Shown: piece after piece, positions 53,281 through 63,919 of the stretch
How the letters are laid out: every line of letters begins with the position of its first letter
Position numbering within the stretch: position 1 is the first letter of the stretch
Assembly (NCBI GenBank): GCA_035771165.1
Contig: JAWNZC010000025.1
Location: 1 to 64,000 of the forward strand
Length of the DNA stretch: 64,000 nucleotides
Origin: Paragorgia papillata
Taxonomy: Eukaryota; Cnidaria; Anthozoa; Scleralcyonacea; Coralliidae
Direction of reading: 5' to 3'
Program-made: the position numbers and the translations under genes
The notes under the pieces: model-generated
Told to the model about the DNA's origin: nothing
What the model saw: the letters and a program-made list of their open reading frames with translations, nothing else
Databases searched by the model: none

Positions 53281-53600
53281 GGTGGCACCACAAGCCATTA
53301 GTGCACTGCCTCTCACCACTGAAGTTAAGCCCGGTCAAATGGGGTTAGTACTTGCATGACTTCATGTCACTATAATTGTTGATTCTCTCCTGTGCCTCTC
53401 CTGGGTTTGTCACTGGGTTCTGATTTTCCTCCCTCTGCAAAATCAATGCCATAAACTGATCAGGGATACGGGTGGCACCCACCAACCATGAAAACCTGGT
53501 GGGGGAAAGTACCATGCAAACCCTAGGTGTGCAATGAGGGGGGTTCAGGGTGTGTGACCACCTCTGCCATGACCACCCATGCAGGAAATGTGGTTTTTCC
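53281..53600 (+). mobile_element. Possible 5S-rRNA-derived SINE (head 53,281-53,360)
   Basis: The segment gccattagtgcactgcctctcaccactgaagttaagcccgg ... ggggttagtacttgcatg resembles the 3' half of 5S rRNA, including the internal-promoter boxes (gaagttaagc and ggttagtacttg.atg). A 5' 5S half (gcct/cggccatac) is not well preserved. The following 240 bp are unrelated and could be a SINE body. I cannot define the tail or target duplication. It is not a functional 5S gene. Confidence 0.5.
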
Positions 53601-55140
53601 CAAAATTCAAAAATTTTCAAGGGCTTTAGATTTGTGTCATTACTGATCCCTTTTCAAAAATCCTCAATAGTGATATGAAAAAGCATAGTTTTATTGTTAC
53701 CAGTATCATTCTACTTTGCCACATGAAATTCTCCTGCAGATGCAAGTACATGGACAGGCACATCTTGATAGAATTGTTGTAACCCCCATAACATGTTGTA
53801 AACAAGGCAAATGGGTCAATACAATGGGTAAAATGAGTCTTAAATGACCCATTTGCCTCATTAGCATGTCAAACCTCTGATACCTCAGTGTAATAAGTAC
53901 TTACCTCTGGTTACCCCTAACTGATGCACACCCCTAAAGAATTTCAAGAATTCCACACTTATTAAAGGCAGACAATAAGATTATTGAAGTGACACCTTCA
54001 AAAACGGTTACTGACCAGAAGCATACTTTAAAAGGCAACTCAATTAAATTTGGAAACAAACCAAGCAGAATAGGCAGTGTGTAATACTGTAAATTATATA
54101 TTTAAATTATCAATACAAGATATAAAACAGATTGTGTACAGTCTCGGAGGACAGTGTCATGACCCTGTTCACGTGGACGAGTCTGGCATGAGTTTATATC
54201 ACGATCTGTGCACGTGAAACCATCTATTGATTGAAAAGTCGGCCGACTAAATACACAAAATACGATACCTAAAAATATTCCAAGCGTCGACTATTCTAAG
54301 AAGCAAGCGCGTGTTGAAACGTATCTCCGAACAGCAGACACGATCACAGTAAGACACCATCTTTTATGGTACCGCAACACACAGCGTAATATTTTTTACG
54401 GGTTTTCCTCGGAAAAAGCTTGCAGCAGATTGGTTGAAAATCACGTGTCCATTGTCGAATAGAAATTAATAATTGAAGGCATCGATCCTTAGATTCTGTG
54501 TGTGCTCAGACTCGTATGAACTCTCTGTGGTACTGTACGTTGGTTGATAAAATAAAGGAGTTTAAAACGTTTATACAAAAGGTGAGTGAAGGCATTGAGA
54601 ACAATAAGACGCTACGCGTGATATCGGTTTACTTCAAAATTTGCGCTGCTTTTGAATGACGTGAAATATGGGAGTTATGGGACTTTCACTTTAGAAATTT
54701 AAATCGATCGGCGTATTTCCAATAAAAATTGCGACACAGCGGACCAATTGTCGAGTTGAAATCGACAGAGGGGAATAATTTGTTACTTTCTTTTTGCAAC
54801 AGCTCGTTGGCAATCGACTATTTTATATAGTTTTTGTAATGACGTGTCCAAATTATTGTTTACATATTTCGTAGTTGTAAGCGCATTTCGTGAGCTAGTT
54901 TGTGGTCTCAGATGACCGCGAGTGTATTAAACGGCAAAACCTGAATAATCGGTCTTATAATTCCAATGATTATAGTTATTATAAGCCGATACTTTCTGTT
55001 ATAAACCATCCGTTTTATGCTTTTACTGTATTATGTCCAGTTAATATCAGTCAACTTATTTATATTACATATTCAATTATTAAATTCCATCTGTGATCAC
55101 GTACGGCCCCCTCGGGCGAAAGAGCCGAGTTGACCCCATC
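53601..55140. other. Intergenic spacer, largely featureless
   Basis: No gene seen. A weak inverted match, ctgttcacgtggacgagtc / gtgcacgtgaaacc, lies at 54,165-54,225. The stretch around 54,480-54,580 may be a non-coding first exon of the next gene (listed separately). Confidence 0.45.
54490..54580 (+). other. Possible 5' UTR exon of the phosphoethanolamine methyltransferase gene
   Basis: A strong donor context, acaaaag|gtgagt, at 54,581 has no coding frame before it. It could splice to the acceptor ttctatag at 56,506, 41 bp upstream of the methyltransferase ATG. This is inference only; the 5' limit is arbitrary. Confidence 0.3.
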
Positions 55141-55142
55141 TA

Positions 55143-55565
55143 CAGTGTGTATCAAAAAAACCTGAACCCTTAGAAAACAACCTATTGTAGTAGTTTGAAA
55201 GCCCTAAAAGCGCTGCGTTATAAATTAATCAGCACAATAAGTTAAACAAAGCGAAAATGCTTTTAAATACTTTCACCATGCATACACTTCAAGTTATCTT
55301 AATTTCCCAGGTGTATCTGTGTGTTCAGCGAAGTGCTTAGGGCTTTCAAACTACTACAATAGACCGTTTTCACTCACGTGATCGGTGGCCCCATTGGGGT
55401 GGTGAAACAATACAAAATATTTGAATAAGAAAGAGCTAATTCCCATACCGTACACCAATATGGCCGCCATTTCATTGTTTTGGTACACCAATATGGCCGC
55501 CGTGACGTCAGATGAAAACGCTCTATAGGTTGTTTTCTAAGGGTTCAGGTTTTTTTTATACACTG
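55143..55565. mobile_element. TA-flanked MITE (CAGTGT termini) with nested inserts
   Basis: Termini cagtgtgtatcaaaaaaacc and ggttttttttatacactg are inverted over about 43 bp and flanked by TA, as in Tc1/mariner. Inside, ttgtagtagtttgaaagccc (55,187) pairs with gggctttcaaactactacaa (55,343). A further element bounded by tagaccgttttcactcacgt and gatgaaaacgctctata (about 55,362-55,528) has been inserted. A perfect TGACGTCA lies at 55,503-55,510. Confidence 0.85.
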
Positions 55566-55570
55566 TATAA

Positions 55571-55801
55571 AGGGGCTGTTTATATGAAACGGGCTAGCCC
55601 GGTTAACCGGGTTCACGCGATTGACTAGGATCTCACTGTGAAACTCGTATAAAGTAAAATGTTCAAAGAAGAATTGGTTTAGTTTAGATGTAAACGAATC
55701 CTAACGTTGATTAAAATCTCTTTTTGTGGCTGAGGAAAGATTCTAATCAATCGTGTGAGCCAGGTTAACCAGGCTAGCCCGGCTCATGTAAACAGCCCCT
55801 A
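55571..55801. mobile_element. MITE with ggggctgttta termini
   Basis: Termini aggggctgtttatatgaaac and ctcatgtaaacagcccct are inverted, with gggctagcccggttaacc and ggttaaccaggctagcccg inside each arm. About 230 bp, directly abutting the previous element. Confidence 0.85.
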
Positions 55802-56506
55802 GGCATGCAACATACTGGTCTAACAACTTAAGTCAATGCCTCAGACTAAAGACACCCTTTTTGGTGACTTGAGTAGTTTAGCATAATGTGTGGTTTACAG
55901 CTGCCACTTAGTATGGTTAAAGGATGTTGCTGGATAGCTTGTGTTCTGTGCAGTTGCTCAGGAATACTGGTATAGTGAGAATCTCAAAGCTACAACATCC
56001 AATGGTTGAGTTAGTACAGTGCAAGTGCCTGGGGAACAGTTTATAATATTAAGCTGTAACATATTGTACTATTGCAGTCAATCATCTGATCAGCAAGTTC
56101 ACATCAGACCACGATGAGAACTAACAACAGCACACAGTCTAATGACAATGGCAATTAAACTGTGACTCTGAAGATGGATTGGCAGACATCAGTATTAAGA
56201 AGAACAATTAATATTCAACCAATGAATGCATGGTGAATGTTGGGAAATGCTTTTTACATATATGCTTGTCTGTGGATGTCAAAATGACAATCACATATAA
56301 TTACACTGTACAAGAATTGCATCATTGTACCAGTGCTGTCTGAGGGTTCTCCCTTTGATAAGATAAAATCATCTGGTGTTAGACAGAGTAAAGGAGCTGG
56401 CTCACCAGGGGGAGATGAATTTGACATGTACATTACACATCACTTTGTTCACTATAACAATGTATGGACAAGTAAATTAAATAAACTCCTTTGGTAATTT
56501 CTATAG
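55802..56506. other. Spacer upstream of the methyltransferase gene
   Basis: No repeat or gene recognised. It is presumably promoter and/or first intron of the downstream gene. Confidence 0.4.
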
Positions 56507-56547
56507 AAAAATTTAAAAATCATTAGTGAAGTGAAACCGAGTGCAAC

Positions 56548-56744
56548 ATGACTACGACAATGACAAATGAAGTCCGAGAAGTGATGTCGTCCTACTGGCA
56601 TGAACACTCGAAACACCAAAGTGTTGAAGAAATGATGCTTGATGAAGATGCAAGTAAACTGAGCAAGATTGAACATCCAGAAGTGTTAAGCCTTCTTCCG
56701 AGTTTGAAAGGGAAAAGAGTTTTAGAGCTTGGAGCAGGAATTGG
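56548..56744 (+). CDS. PEAMT exon 1 (coding)
   Basis: 197 nt. The ATG at 56,548 (context gtgcaacATG) begins [20 protein letters not shown]; the sequence reaches LELGAGI and the first two bases of Gly66. Donor gg|gttggt, phase 2. The frame that continues to 56,754 is intron read-through. Confidence 0.93.
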
Positions 56745-59700
56745 GTTGGTATAAAGCTTTCTAAACTTAGTACAGTATGTCGTGTATTAATAATTATGAG
56801 GTAGGATATGAGATGGGGTGAGGTACCTGTAGGATGAGGTGGGGTATGAGGTAGGAGTATATTAGGTGGGATATGAGGTAGGAGAATGTAGAATATATGA
56901 GGTAGGATGGGGGTGGGATAAGAAATTAGGTGAGGAGGGATATGAGGTAGAATAGGGGTGGCATATAAACATGGGTGAGGTGGGATGCGAGGTAGGATGA
57001 GGTGGGATATGAGGCAGGATGAGGTGGAATACGAGGTAGGATGAGGTGGAATATGAGGTAGGATGAAGTGGAATATGAGGTAGGATGAGGTGGAATATGA
57101 GGTAGGATGAGGTGGAATACGATGTAGGATGAGGTGGAAATTATATGAGGTAGGATGAGGTGGAATATGAGGCAGGATGAGGTGGAATATGAGGTAGGAT
57201 GAAGTGGAATATGAGGTAGGATGAGGCAGGATGAGGTGGAATATGAGGTAGGATGAGGTGGAATATGAGGTAGGATGAGGTGGAATATGAGGTAGGATGA
57301 GGTGGAATATGAGGTAGGATGAGGTGGAATATGAGGTAGGATGAGGTGGAATATGAGGTAGGATGAGGTGGAATATTTGGTAGGATGAGGTGGAATATTT
57401 GGTAGGATGAGGTGGAATATGAGGTAGGATGAGGTGGAATATTTGGTGGGATGAGGTGGAATATTTGGTAGGATGAGTTGGAATATTTGGTATGAGGTGA
57501 GGTGGGATATGAAACAGGATGAAGTGGGATATGAGGTAGGATGAGGTGGGATATGAGGTAGGATGAGGTGGGATATGAGGTAGGAGGAAGTGGAATATGA
57601 GGTAGGATGAAGTAGGATATGAGGTAGGAGGAGGTGGAATATGAGGTAGGGGGTTGGAATATATATTCTAGGTATCCAGCTATTAAAACAGACTTCCTTG
57701 TCCCTAACCCAACTTTGTTTTTTTATGGTCTAATTATCACCTACTGTTGTCCTGTTTAGTCGATTTACTGGAGATATTGCCAAGACTGCAAAACATGTCC
57801 ATGCAGTGGACTTCATGGAAGCATTTATCACAAAGAACAAGGAAATAAACGGCACCAGATATGCAAACACGTCCTTTGAATTTGCAGATGTGATGAAACT
57901 AGACATAGCAGAACACAGGTGTGGTGTTATATTGAAACCAGTAATGTTTATAAAATAGCTGGTTTCGTTTTATTACGCACGCTCTGATTGGTCAGTTGCA
58001 GTGTTTGTATCAGGCTATATGCAAACACAGTTATAACATCAGGGCGCAATTCTTGGGGGGTTTTTCGTAAAAGAAATATGATATTATAATTAAAAAGAAT
58101 CTTAGGTAGTTTTAACGTAAAAGTTGCCCAAAAAGCCTAAACTCGTTGGATCATATTTTTGCAAAACCTAAGGACGGTATTGCGAAGGAACAGAGAAAAG
58201 ATGCTATTTATTCCATTCCATGCAATGACTGTAAGTAGGAGTACATGGGCCAGATCTAGACCAAACGTCAGTTTGGTACGTGTTGAAAGCCCCAAAAGGA
58301 TATTTTATTCTCAGAAACGAGAATTCTGCGTTGTTGGAGTACGCGTGGGCCGGCAACAGGCGCGCAACTAGGGGGTTGGGGGTTGGGGGGGTTGCAACCC
58401 CTGCCCTTTTTGTGAGACCTCTAATACTAGGTTAGACATTAGATCAACAGATAATTAATCGTCTGTTGTAGTACGCAATACAATTCTCCGCAAATCTGGC
58501 GAGACTCAGAGGCTTCTAGCAGTGGGCCCGGGCGGCAGCTAGGCTGAATACAATTATGGTGAATTTTAAATAATGCGAGACCAAAATAAAAATTTCCGCA
58601 ACCGAAAATACGAGAAAAGCGTCCTCAAATGCAGGAAATGCCGTTTCAGAGACCCAAAATTCAAAACTTTTCCGGGGGGCATGCCCCTGGACCCCCCTAG
58701 AATCTCTGCTTGGCTTCTACTCCCAAATTTTTAGAATACTGAATGACTTTGCCCTTTTTTTGCGTTCAACCCCTGCCCTTATAAAGATCCACGACGCGGC
58801 AAGTTCGAGGACGCGCCTTAAAAACAAAAGAATTCTTAAAGTGCCTATGAAACGAAAATTAAGTTTGTTTTATTTGAAAGAAAACTTAAAATGATAGAGT
58901 AACATATTTTGCAGTTTTTCGTTTCCTCGCTTCGTTCTTGAGATATTTTAGTTTGTTTGATATGTAAATTAAACATTTTGACGTGACACGTGCATAACGA
59001 GTTATCGAAAAACGTTATATATCTTTGCTATTATCAAATATAATAATCACCTGAAGATCTACATGTTTAGTGTTGTGGGCGAAACAGATCCACATGCTTC
59101 GTTCAAATTATTTTGGTTTGATAATAGAAAAAATATCTAACCTTCTAATAACTCATTATGCACATGTGACGTCAAAATGTTTAATTTGCATATCAAACAA
59201 ACTTTTATATCTCAAGAACAAAGCAAGGAAACAAAAAACTGCAAAAGATGTTACTCTATAATTTTAAGTGTTCTTTCAAATAAGACAAACTTAATTTCCG
59301 TTTCATAGAAAACAAAGTGAATGAATAATTGTAATCCCAAGACTATATATCAATACCGTCCTCGTTCTGTAAACAACGCCACTTATCAGCATTTTTACGT
59401 CTTCAGAACAACGCGAACACGCAGAGAAGTGAGAGCTGTTTCTTATTAACGTCGACTTCAGCTCAGACACTACAGCCGTTTTAGCAAGAACTGGAGCGTC
59501 AAGTCCTTAAACAAGCTTAAACATGAAATACGGCAGTTAATTTACCGTGTCTTGTTTTAAATGCATTGCTTTTTAAAGTGCCTATGTCATCCTCAGGGAC
59601 TTTACATATTTATACTAATTGGAACATTCTGAGAAGATTTGTAATATATCTCCTCAGGCGAAAATTTCATCTTCATGGATTTTTTTGCCGTTAAAGTTGA

Positions 59701-61502
59701 CGGAAGTGACGTCAAAAGAGGAATCTGTAAAGTGGTTTTCATATAGACAAATTCCTCTTTCGACGTCACTTCCGTCAACTTTAACGGCAAAAAAATCCAT
59801 GAAGATGAAATGTTCGCCTGAGAAGATATATTACAAATCTTCTCAGAATATTCCAATTAGTATAAATATGTAAAGTCCCTGAGGATGACATAGGCACTTT
59901 AACGTTTTTAAGGCACACGCACTATTAAATCGCGACGATGGCGGTTTATTTGCGTTGGGTCATGAACAGGAAATTTTTGAGCTTCGTTGCCGTTGGTGAT
60001 TCTGAGGTGTGACAATTCTGATGTAACAAGAAAATCTTTTTATTTTTCTTAGTGTGGATGTGATTTTTTCAAACTGGCTCCTAATGTACCTATCCGATGT
60101 AGAGATCCAAGTTTTGGCCAAGAAAATGCTCACATGGCTTGACGTTGGGGGTTACTTGTTTTTCCGCGAGTCGTGCTATCATCAGTCAGGGAACAAGAAA
60201 CGTGGCGATAACCCAACGGAATATCGAACTCCAATGCAGTATGTCAAATTATGTGAGTCTGTGCAAGAAGATGACTCATACACGGGAAAGTTTTATGTAT
60301 TTCGAGTGATTTTTGGAAGATCAATTGAAGCTTATGTCACAGTATGTATTTTCTTATTTTCTTAAAGTGTCTATATATGAAATGAAGAATTCAGGTCTAT
60401 ATAGATTATGGAATACCTCACGACTTTCATGATTTCCATTTGTTAATGTTAGGACCAGGTTCTGAGACTGGGAAAAGTTCATCCTATACAATTGCCTCGT
60501 TCTTTAAAATTAGTTGATTAATTTCATACAAAAGAACAAACACATACCTTCGGCTTTATACATTTAAAGAGTTCTGAGGAGTCCTGGCTTGTATTTGTCT
60601 CTCTAAAGACACTTCAAGTGGCGAGGTATTCTATAATCGCTCCGAGTTCAGTTGAAAGTAAATCGAAATATAGTAAGGGTGAATATACTACCGAAACAGG
60701 GAACAACGTATAAGTCTAATGTTTCGAGCAAAGGCCCTTCGTCAGAGAGAAACGTGACGAAGTGCCTTCCCTGTTTCGGCAGTATATCCAACCTTATACT
60801 ATATTTCGACTTGTGTTTCAACACTGCCTACTTTGATTTCTCAGTTGAAAGTAGTCTTTTACGTAATTATAAAGGTTGGCGTTTATATAACTCTATACCA
60901 TCATACCGTATTTTACTTCGTTTTTGAGTGTTCATGACCCAACATTTCGACACTCCGATCTATTGTCTTCATCAAGGGTAGGGGTGATCATTGTGAAGAC
61001 ACGTCCCATATTTATACTCTAACAGAACCATCCATGACGTTATTGATTAAAAGATGTATATAGGCTTCCGGCAATAGACCATCATTGTCGCGATAACCTA
61101 CGCGGCACCATCAAAGACGTTGTCTGCAGGCATGGCGTATCAATAACGCTCCCTTAAATCGCGACAGGATGGGATTGCAGTATACTACCAGAAGGCTTTA
61201 CTTGTGCATCTTGTTGGTAAATCGTCACCAGTAGTTTTATGAGTATAAATATGGGACCTGCCTTTACAACGATCACTTCTGATGAAGACACTAGATGATC
61301 TAGTCTAGATCAGAGTGTCGAAACGTTGGGTCATGAACAGTAACTTTTTAAGCTACAGTATATATACGTTCAAGATTTTTTTAAGTCAGAGTCACGTAGC
61401 GTTAAACTATGCCTGCAGTAATTGCAAAGACCTATAGCTTTTTTCAACCACGCATTATGCAGGTGTAACGTCAATTGATAGATTGATTGATTGGTTGATT
61501 GG

Positions 61503-61557
<55 letters not shown>

Positions 61558-63838
61558 GTTGGTTGGTTGGTCGATTCATTGATCGATTGTAATCTAACCT
61601 GCGCTGACTTTGATAGGAAAAGAACAACAAGAACCAATATTGTTGGTTATGGCAGAAAGCTACAAGGGATGAAAGTGAGCAGTATAATCAACTTCAAACG
61701 TTTCTTGATCAAAACCAGTACACAACTCACGGCATCAAAAGATACGAAAGGATTTATGGTGAGGGATTTGTGAGTTCTGGAGGACTACGACTTGTTAAGG
61801 TACACTATATGTAAATGAAATTCATAAATGTCTGCACAGCATGCATATATCTTCCGTTGCATTACGTTACGTTAGATTACATTTAGACTACATTTAGATC
61901 ATATCTAGATTACATTTCGATTACATTTAGACTACATTTAGATCATATCTAGATTACATTTCGATTACATTTCGATTACATTTAGATTACATCTAGATTA
62001 AATTTAGATTACATCTAGATTACATTTAGATTACATTTAGATTACTTTTTATATATATTACATTTATATTATATTTAGATTACATTACATTTAGATTACA
62101 TCTAGATAACATTTAGATTATATTTATATTACATTTAGATTACATCTAGATTACATTTATATTACATTTATATTATATTTAAATTACATTTATATTACAT
62201 TTAGATTATATTTAAATTACATGTAGATTACATTACATTACACTACATTTAGATTTAGATTATATTTAGATTACATTACATTACATTTAGATTACATCTA
62301 GATAACATTTAGATTATATTTAGATTACTTTTATATTACATTTAGATTATATTTAGATTACATTACATTACATTTAGATTACATCTAGATAACATTTAGA
62401 TTATATTTATATTACATTTACATTACATTACATTTAGATTATATTTAAATTACATTTAGAATACATTACATTACATTTAGATTTAGATTATATTTAGATT
62501 ACATCTAGATAACATTTAGATTACATTACATTACATTTAGATTTAGATTATATTTAGATTACATTTAGATTTAGATTACACTAGTTAGATTACATTACAT
62601 TACATTTAGATTACATCTAGATAACATTTAGATTATATTTAGATTACTTTTATATGATTTAGATTATATTTAGATTACATTACATTACATTTAGATTACA
62701 TCTAGATTACATTTAGATTATATTTAGATTACCTTTAGATTACATCTAGATTAAATTTAGATTACATCTAGATTACATTACATTACATTTAGATTACATC
62801 TAGATAACATTTAGATTATATTTAGATTACTTTTATATGATTTAGATTATATTTAGATTACATTACATTACATTTAGATTACATCTAGATAACATTTAGA
62901 TTATATTTAGATTACTTTTATATTACATTTAGATTATATTTAGATTACATCTAGATAACATTTAGATTATATTTATATTACATTTAGATTACATCTAGAT
63001 TACATTTACATTACATTACATTTAGATTATATTTAAATTACATTTAGATTACATTACATTTAGATTTAGATTACATTTAGATTTAGATTACACTAGTTAG
63101 ATTACATTACATTTAGATTACATCTAGATTACATTTAGATTATATTTAGATTACCTTTAGATTACATCTAGATTACATTTACATTACATTTACATTACAT
63201 TTAGATTATATTTACATTACATTTAGATTGCATTTAGATTACAATCTGTACTGTACTGTACTGTACTGTATTGTATTATACTGTACTGTACTGTACTATA
63301 CTGTACTGTACTGTATTGTAAATACACTAGTTAACATAGGAGATTAGCAGGAATAAAATAATAAATTATGCTCATCAAGGACAGAATCTAGAATTTTACA
63401 GTTGATGTCATGTATCTTCTAAATTTTACCATTCAGGAACTGTGCGACAAACTGAATTTCAAGTCAGGAGAAAAAGTTTTGGATATTGGAAGTGGTTTGG
63501 GTACAACCGCATTTTTTATGTCAAAGGTGAAGCAAACTTGTGCAAAACTTATAGTGTCTGTATTATGGGGAAAAGAAATGTTTGTTTTTATATAGATGGG
63601 TACATAATTGGGAATGATTGGAAATTAAGGGAGAATTTGAAAGATTTCCGACTTAAATGTAGGCAAGTAGTTTGAATTTGATATACTGGTTGTAGTGACA
63701 TCAATGAAAGTTTTAATTAATAACATATTTAATATTGTTTTCACTTAGAAATTTGATGTGTTTGTCACTGGAATTGATGTGTCATCTAACCAAATCAATT
63801 TAGCAATGGAAAGAGCAAATAAGGAACAAAATAAGAAA
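56548..63838 (+). CDS. Phosphoethanolamine N-methyltransferase (PEAMT/PMT), 5' part of gene, runs off the right edge
   Basis: SAM-dependent enzyme that methylates phosphoethanolamine stepwise to phosphocholine; this pathway is known in plants, nematodes and many invertebrates but not mammals. Exons are 56548-56744, 57760-57918, 60053-60341, 61617-61799, 63437-63526 and 63749-63838, all with GT..AG borders and matching phases, giving 336 residues so far. Domain 1 shows motif [14 protein letters not shown] (58-70), [11 protein letters not shown] (82-92), [14 protein letters not shown] (121-134) and [10 protein letters not shown] (151-160), all signatures of the PEAMT N-terminal domain. The linker [11 protein letters not shown] and [14 protein letters not shown] are also typical. 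A second motif [11 protein letters not shown] (289-298), and GIDVSSNQI start the C-terminal domain. This suggests the bifunctional two-domain form, as in plants. The last visible donor is aaa|gtaagg at 63,839. Confidence 0.95.
56790..57655. repeat. 22-bp minisatellite (PEAMT intron 1)
   Basis: About 40 copies of a 22-bp unit around gaggtaggatgaggtggaat plus at, purine-rich on the plus strand and with variants (gaggcagg, atttggtagg). It fills most of intron 1. Confidence 0.95.
57760..57918 (+). CDS. PEAMT exon 2
   Basis: 159 nt. Completes Gly66 and encodes [20 protein letters not shown] and on to [10 protein letters not shown] (118). Acceptor ttgtcctgtttag; donor cag|gtgtgg, phase 2. Confidence 0.94.
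57919..58345. other. PEAMT intron 2, left part
   Basis: Contains a tgcagtgtttgtatcaggct segment related to the foldback repeats at 31,486 and 31,690. A 70-aa ORF here (58,159-58,371) is unsupported. Confidence 0.4.
58350..58810. mobile_element. Degraded hAT-related repeat (PEAMT intron 2)
   Basis: aaatgcaggaaatgcc ... cagagaccc ... ggggggcatgcccctggacc at 58,625-58,715 is the inverted equivalent of sequence inside the hAT element at 43,088-43,613 (positions 43,320-43,400). Ends around ggggttgcaacccctgcccttttt and ttcaacccctgcccttataa suggest the element's limits, but no target duplication was resolved. Confidence 0.55.
58840..59308. mobile_element. Palindromic TTAA MITE, AGTGCCTATGAAACG termini
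   Basis: The left end follows TTAA (58,836-839) and reads agtgcctatgaaacgaaaat. The right arm is its inverted copy down to cgtttcatag, after which the expected gcactttaa is lost. Each arm is about 200 bp. A perfect TGACGTCA lies at 59,167-59,174. It is the same family as 33,877-34,150 and related by termini to 59,577-59,898. Confidence 0.85.
59577..59898. mobile_element. Perfect palindromic MITE with TTAA TSD (322 bp)
   Basis: Termini agtgcctatgtcatcctcag and ctgaggatgacataggcact are inverted, with arms of about 150 bp nearly identical to each other. TTAA flanks both ends (59,573-576 and 59,899-902). CRE-like tgacgtca / cgacgtca sits in each arm (59,707 and about 59,760). The two 84-aa ORFs on opposite strands mirror each other and are artefacts of the palindrome. 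Confidence 0.95.
60053..60341 (+). CDS. PEAMT exon 3
   Basis: 289 nt. Completes Ser119 and encodes 120-215: [49 protein letters not shown], ending EAYVT. Acceptor ttatttttcttag; donor aca|gtatgt, phase 0. Confidence 0.95.
60664..60810. repeat. Foldback repeat (PEAMT intron 3)
   Basis: Arms cgaaatatagtaagggtga ... ccgaaacaggg and ccctgtttcgg ... ccttatactatatttcg flank a loop containing gtttcgagcaaaggcccttc, also found (inverted) at 41,150. Confidence 0.8.
60930..61345. mobile_element. Inverted-repeat element with gttgggtcatgaaca ends (PEAMT intron 3)
   Basis: The left end tgttcatgacccaacatttc and the right end gaaacgttgggtcatgaaca are inverted. Inner arms gtcccatatttatactct and gagtataaatatgggacctg also pair. 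A solo fragment, gcgttgggtcatgaacagg, lies at 59,954. Each end carries a ctgatgaag ... gtcgaaa string (see findings). Confidence 0.75.
61476..61582. repeat. (GATT)n microsatellite (PEAMT intron 3)
   Basis: Tetranucleotide gatt with ggtt variants over about 105 bp, ending roughly 35 bp from the exon 4 acceptor. The minus-strand SINQSINQ ORFs are its translation. Confidence 0.95.
61617..61799 (+). CDS. PEAMT exon 4
   Basis: 183 nt, 61 codons (216-276): [20 protein letters not shown], then [20 protein letters not shown] and [13 protein letters not shown]. Acceptor ctttgatag; donor aag|gtacac, phase 0. The exon is read in the first frame; ORFs in the other frame ([11 protein letters not shown]) are shadows. 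It starts only about 35 bp after a GATT microsatellite. Confidence 0.94.
61860..63240. repeat. 11-bp minisatellite 'attacatttag' (PEAMT intron 4)
   Basis: About 1.4 kb of an 11-bp unit (attacatttag, with variants attacatctag, ataacatttag, and a short form attac). Longer composite modules of roughly 65-110 bp recur, for example ...acatctagataacatttagattatatttag..., showing higher-order structure. It fills most of intron 4. Confidence 0.95.
63241..63322. repeat. (CTGTA)n microsatellite
   Basis: About 15 copies of the pentamer ctgta with a few ttgta/ctata variants, directly after the 11-bp minisatellite in PEAMT intron 4. Confidence 0.93.
63437..63526 (+). CDS. PEAMT exon 5
   Basis: 90 nt, 30 codons (277-306): [20 protein letters not shown] then [10 protein letters not shown], the SAM-binding motif I of the second methyltransferase domain. 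Acceptor ttaccattcag; donor aag|gtgaag, phase 0. Confidence 0.93.
63749..63838 (+). CDS. PEAMT exon 6
   Basis: 90 nt, 30 codons (307-336): [20 protein letters not shown] then [19 protein letters not shown] corresponds to the acidic SAM-ribose-binding motif. Acceptor gttttcacttag; donor aaa|gtaagg. Further exons lie beyond the window. Confidence 0.92.
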
Positions 63839-63919
63839 GTAAGGTTTAGCTTTGGAAAACGTATTAACCCTGGTGAATGGCTGTACTGAATATTTCTGAA
63901 AAGAATAGTTAATTAATAT

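Noticed and set aside
53281..53360. Functional 5S rRNA gene
   Set aside because: Only the internal promoter part resembles 5S; the 5' half and 3' end are not conserved and there is no terminal T run in place.
59602..59873. Twin 84-aa ORFs on opposite strands
   Set aside because: They are the same sequence read from the two arms of a perfect palindrome.
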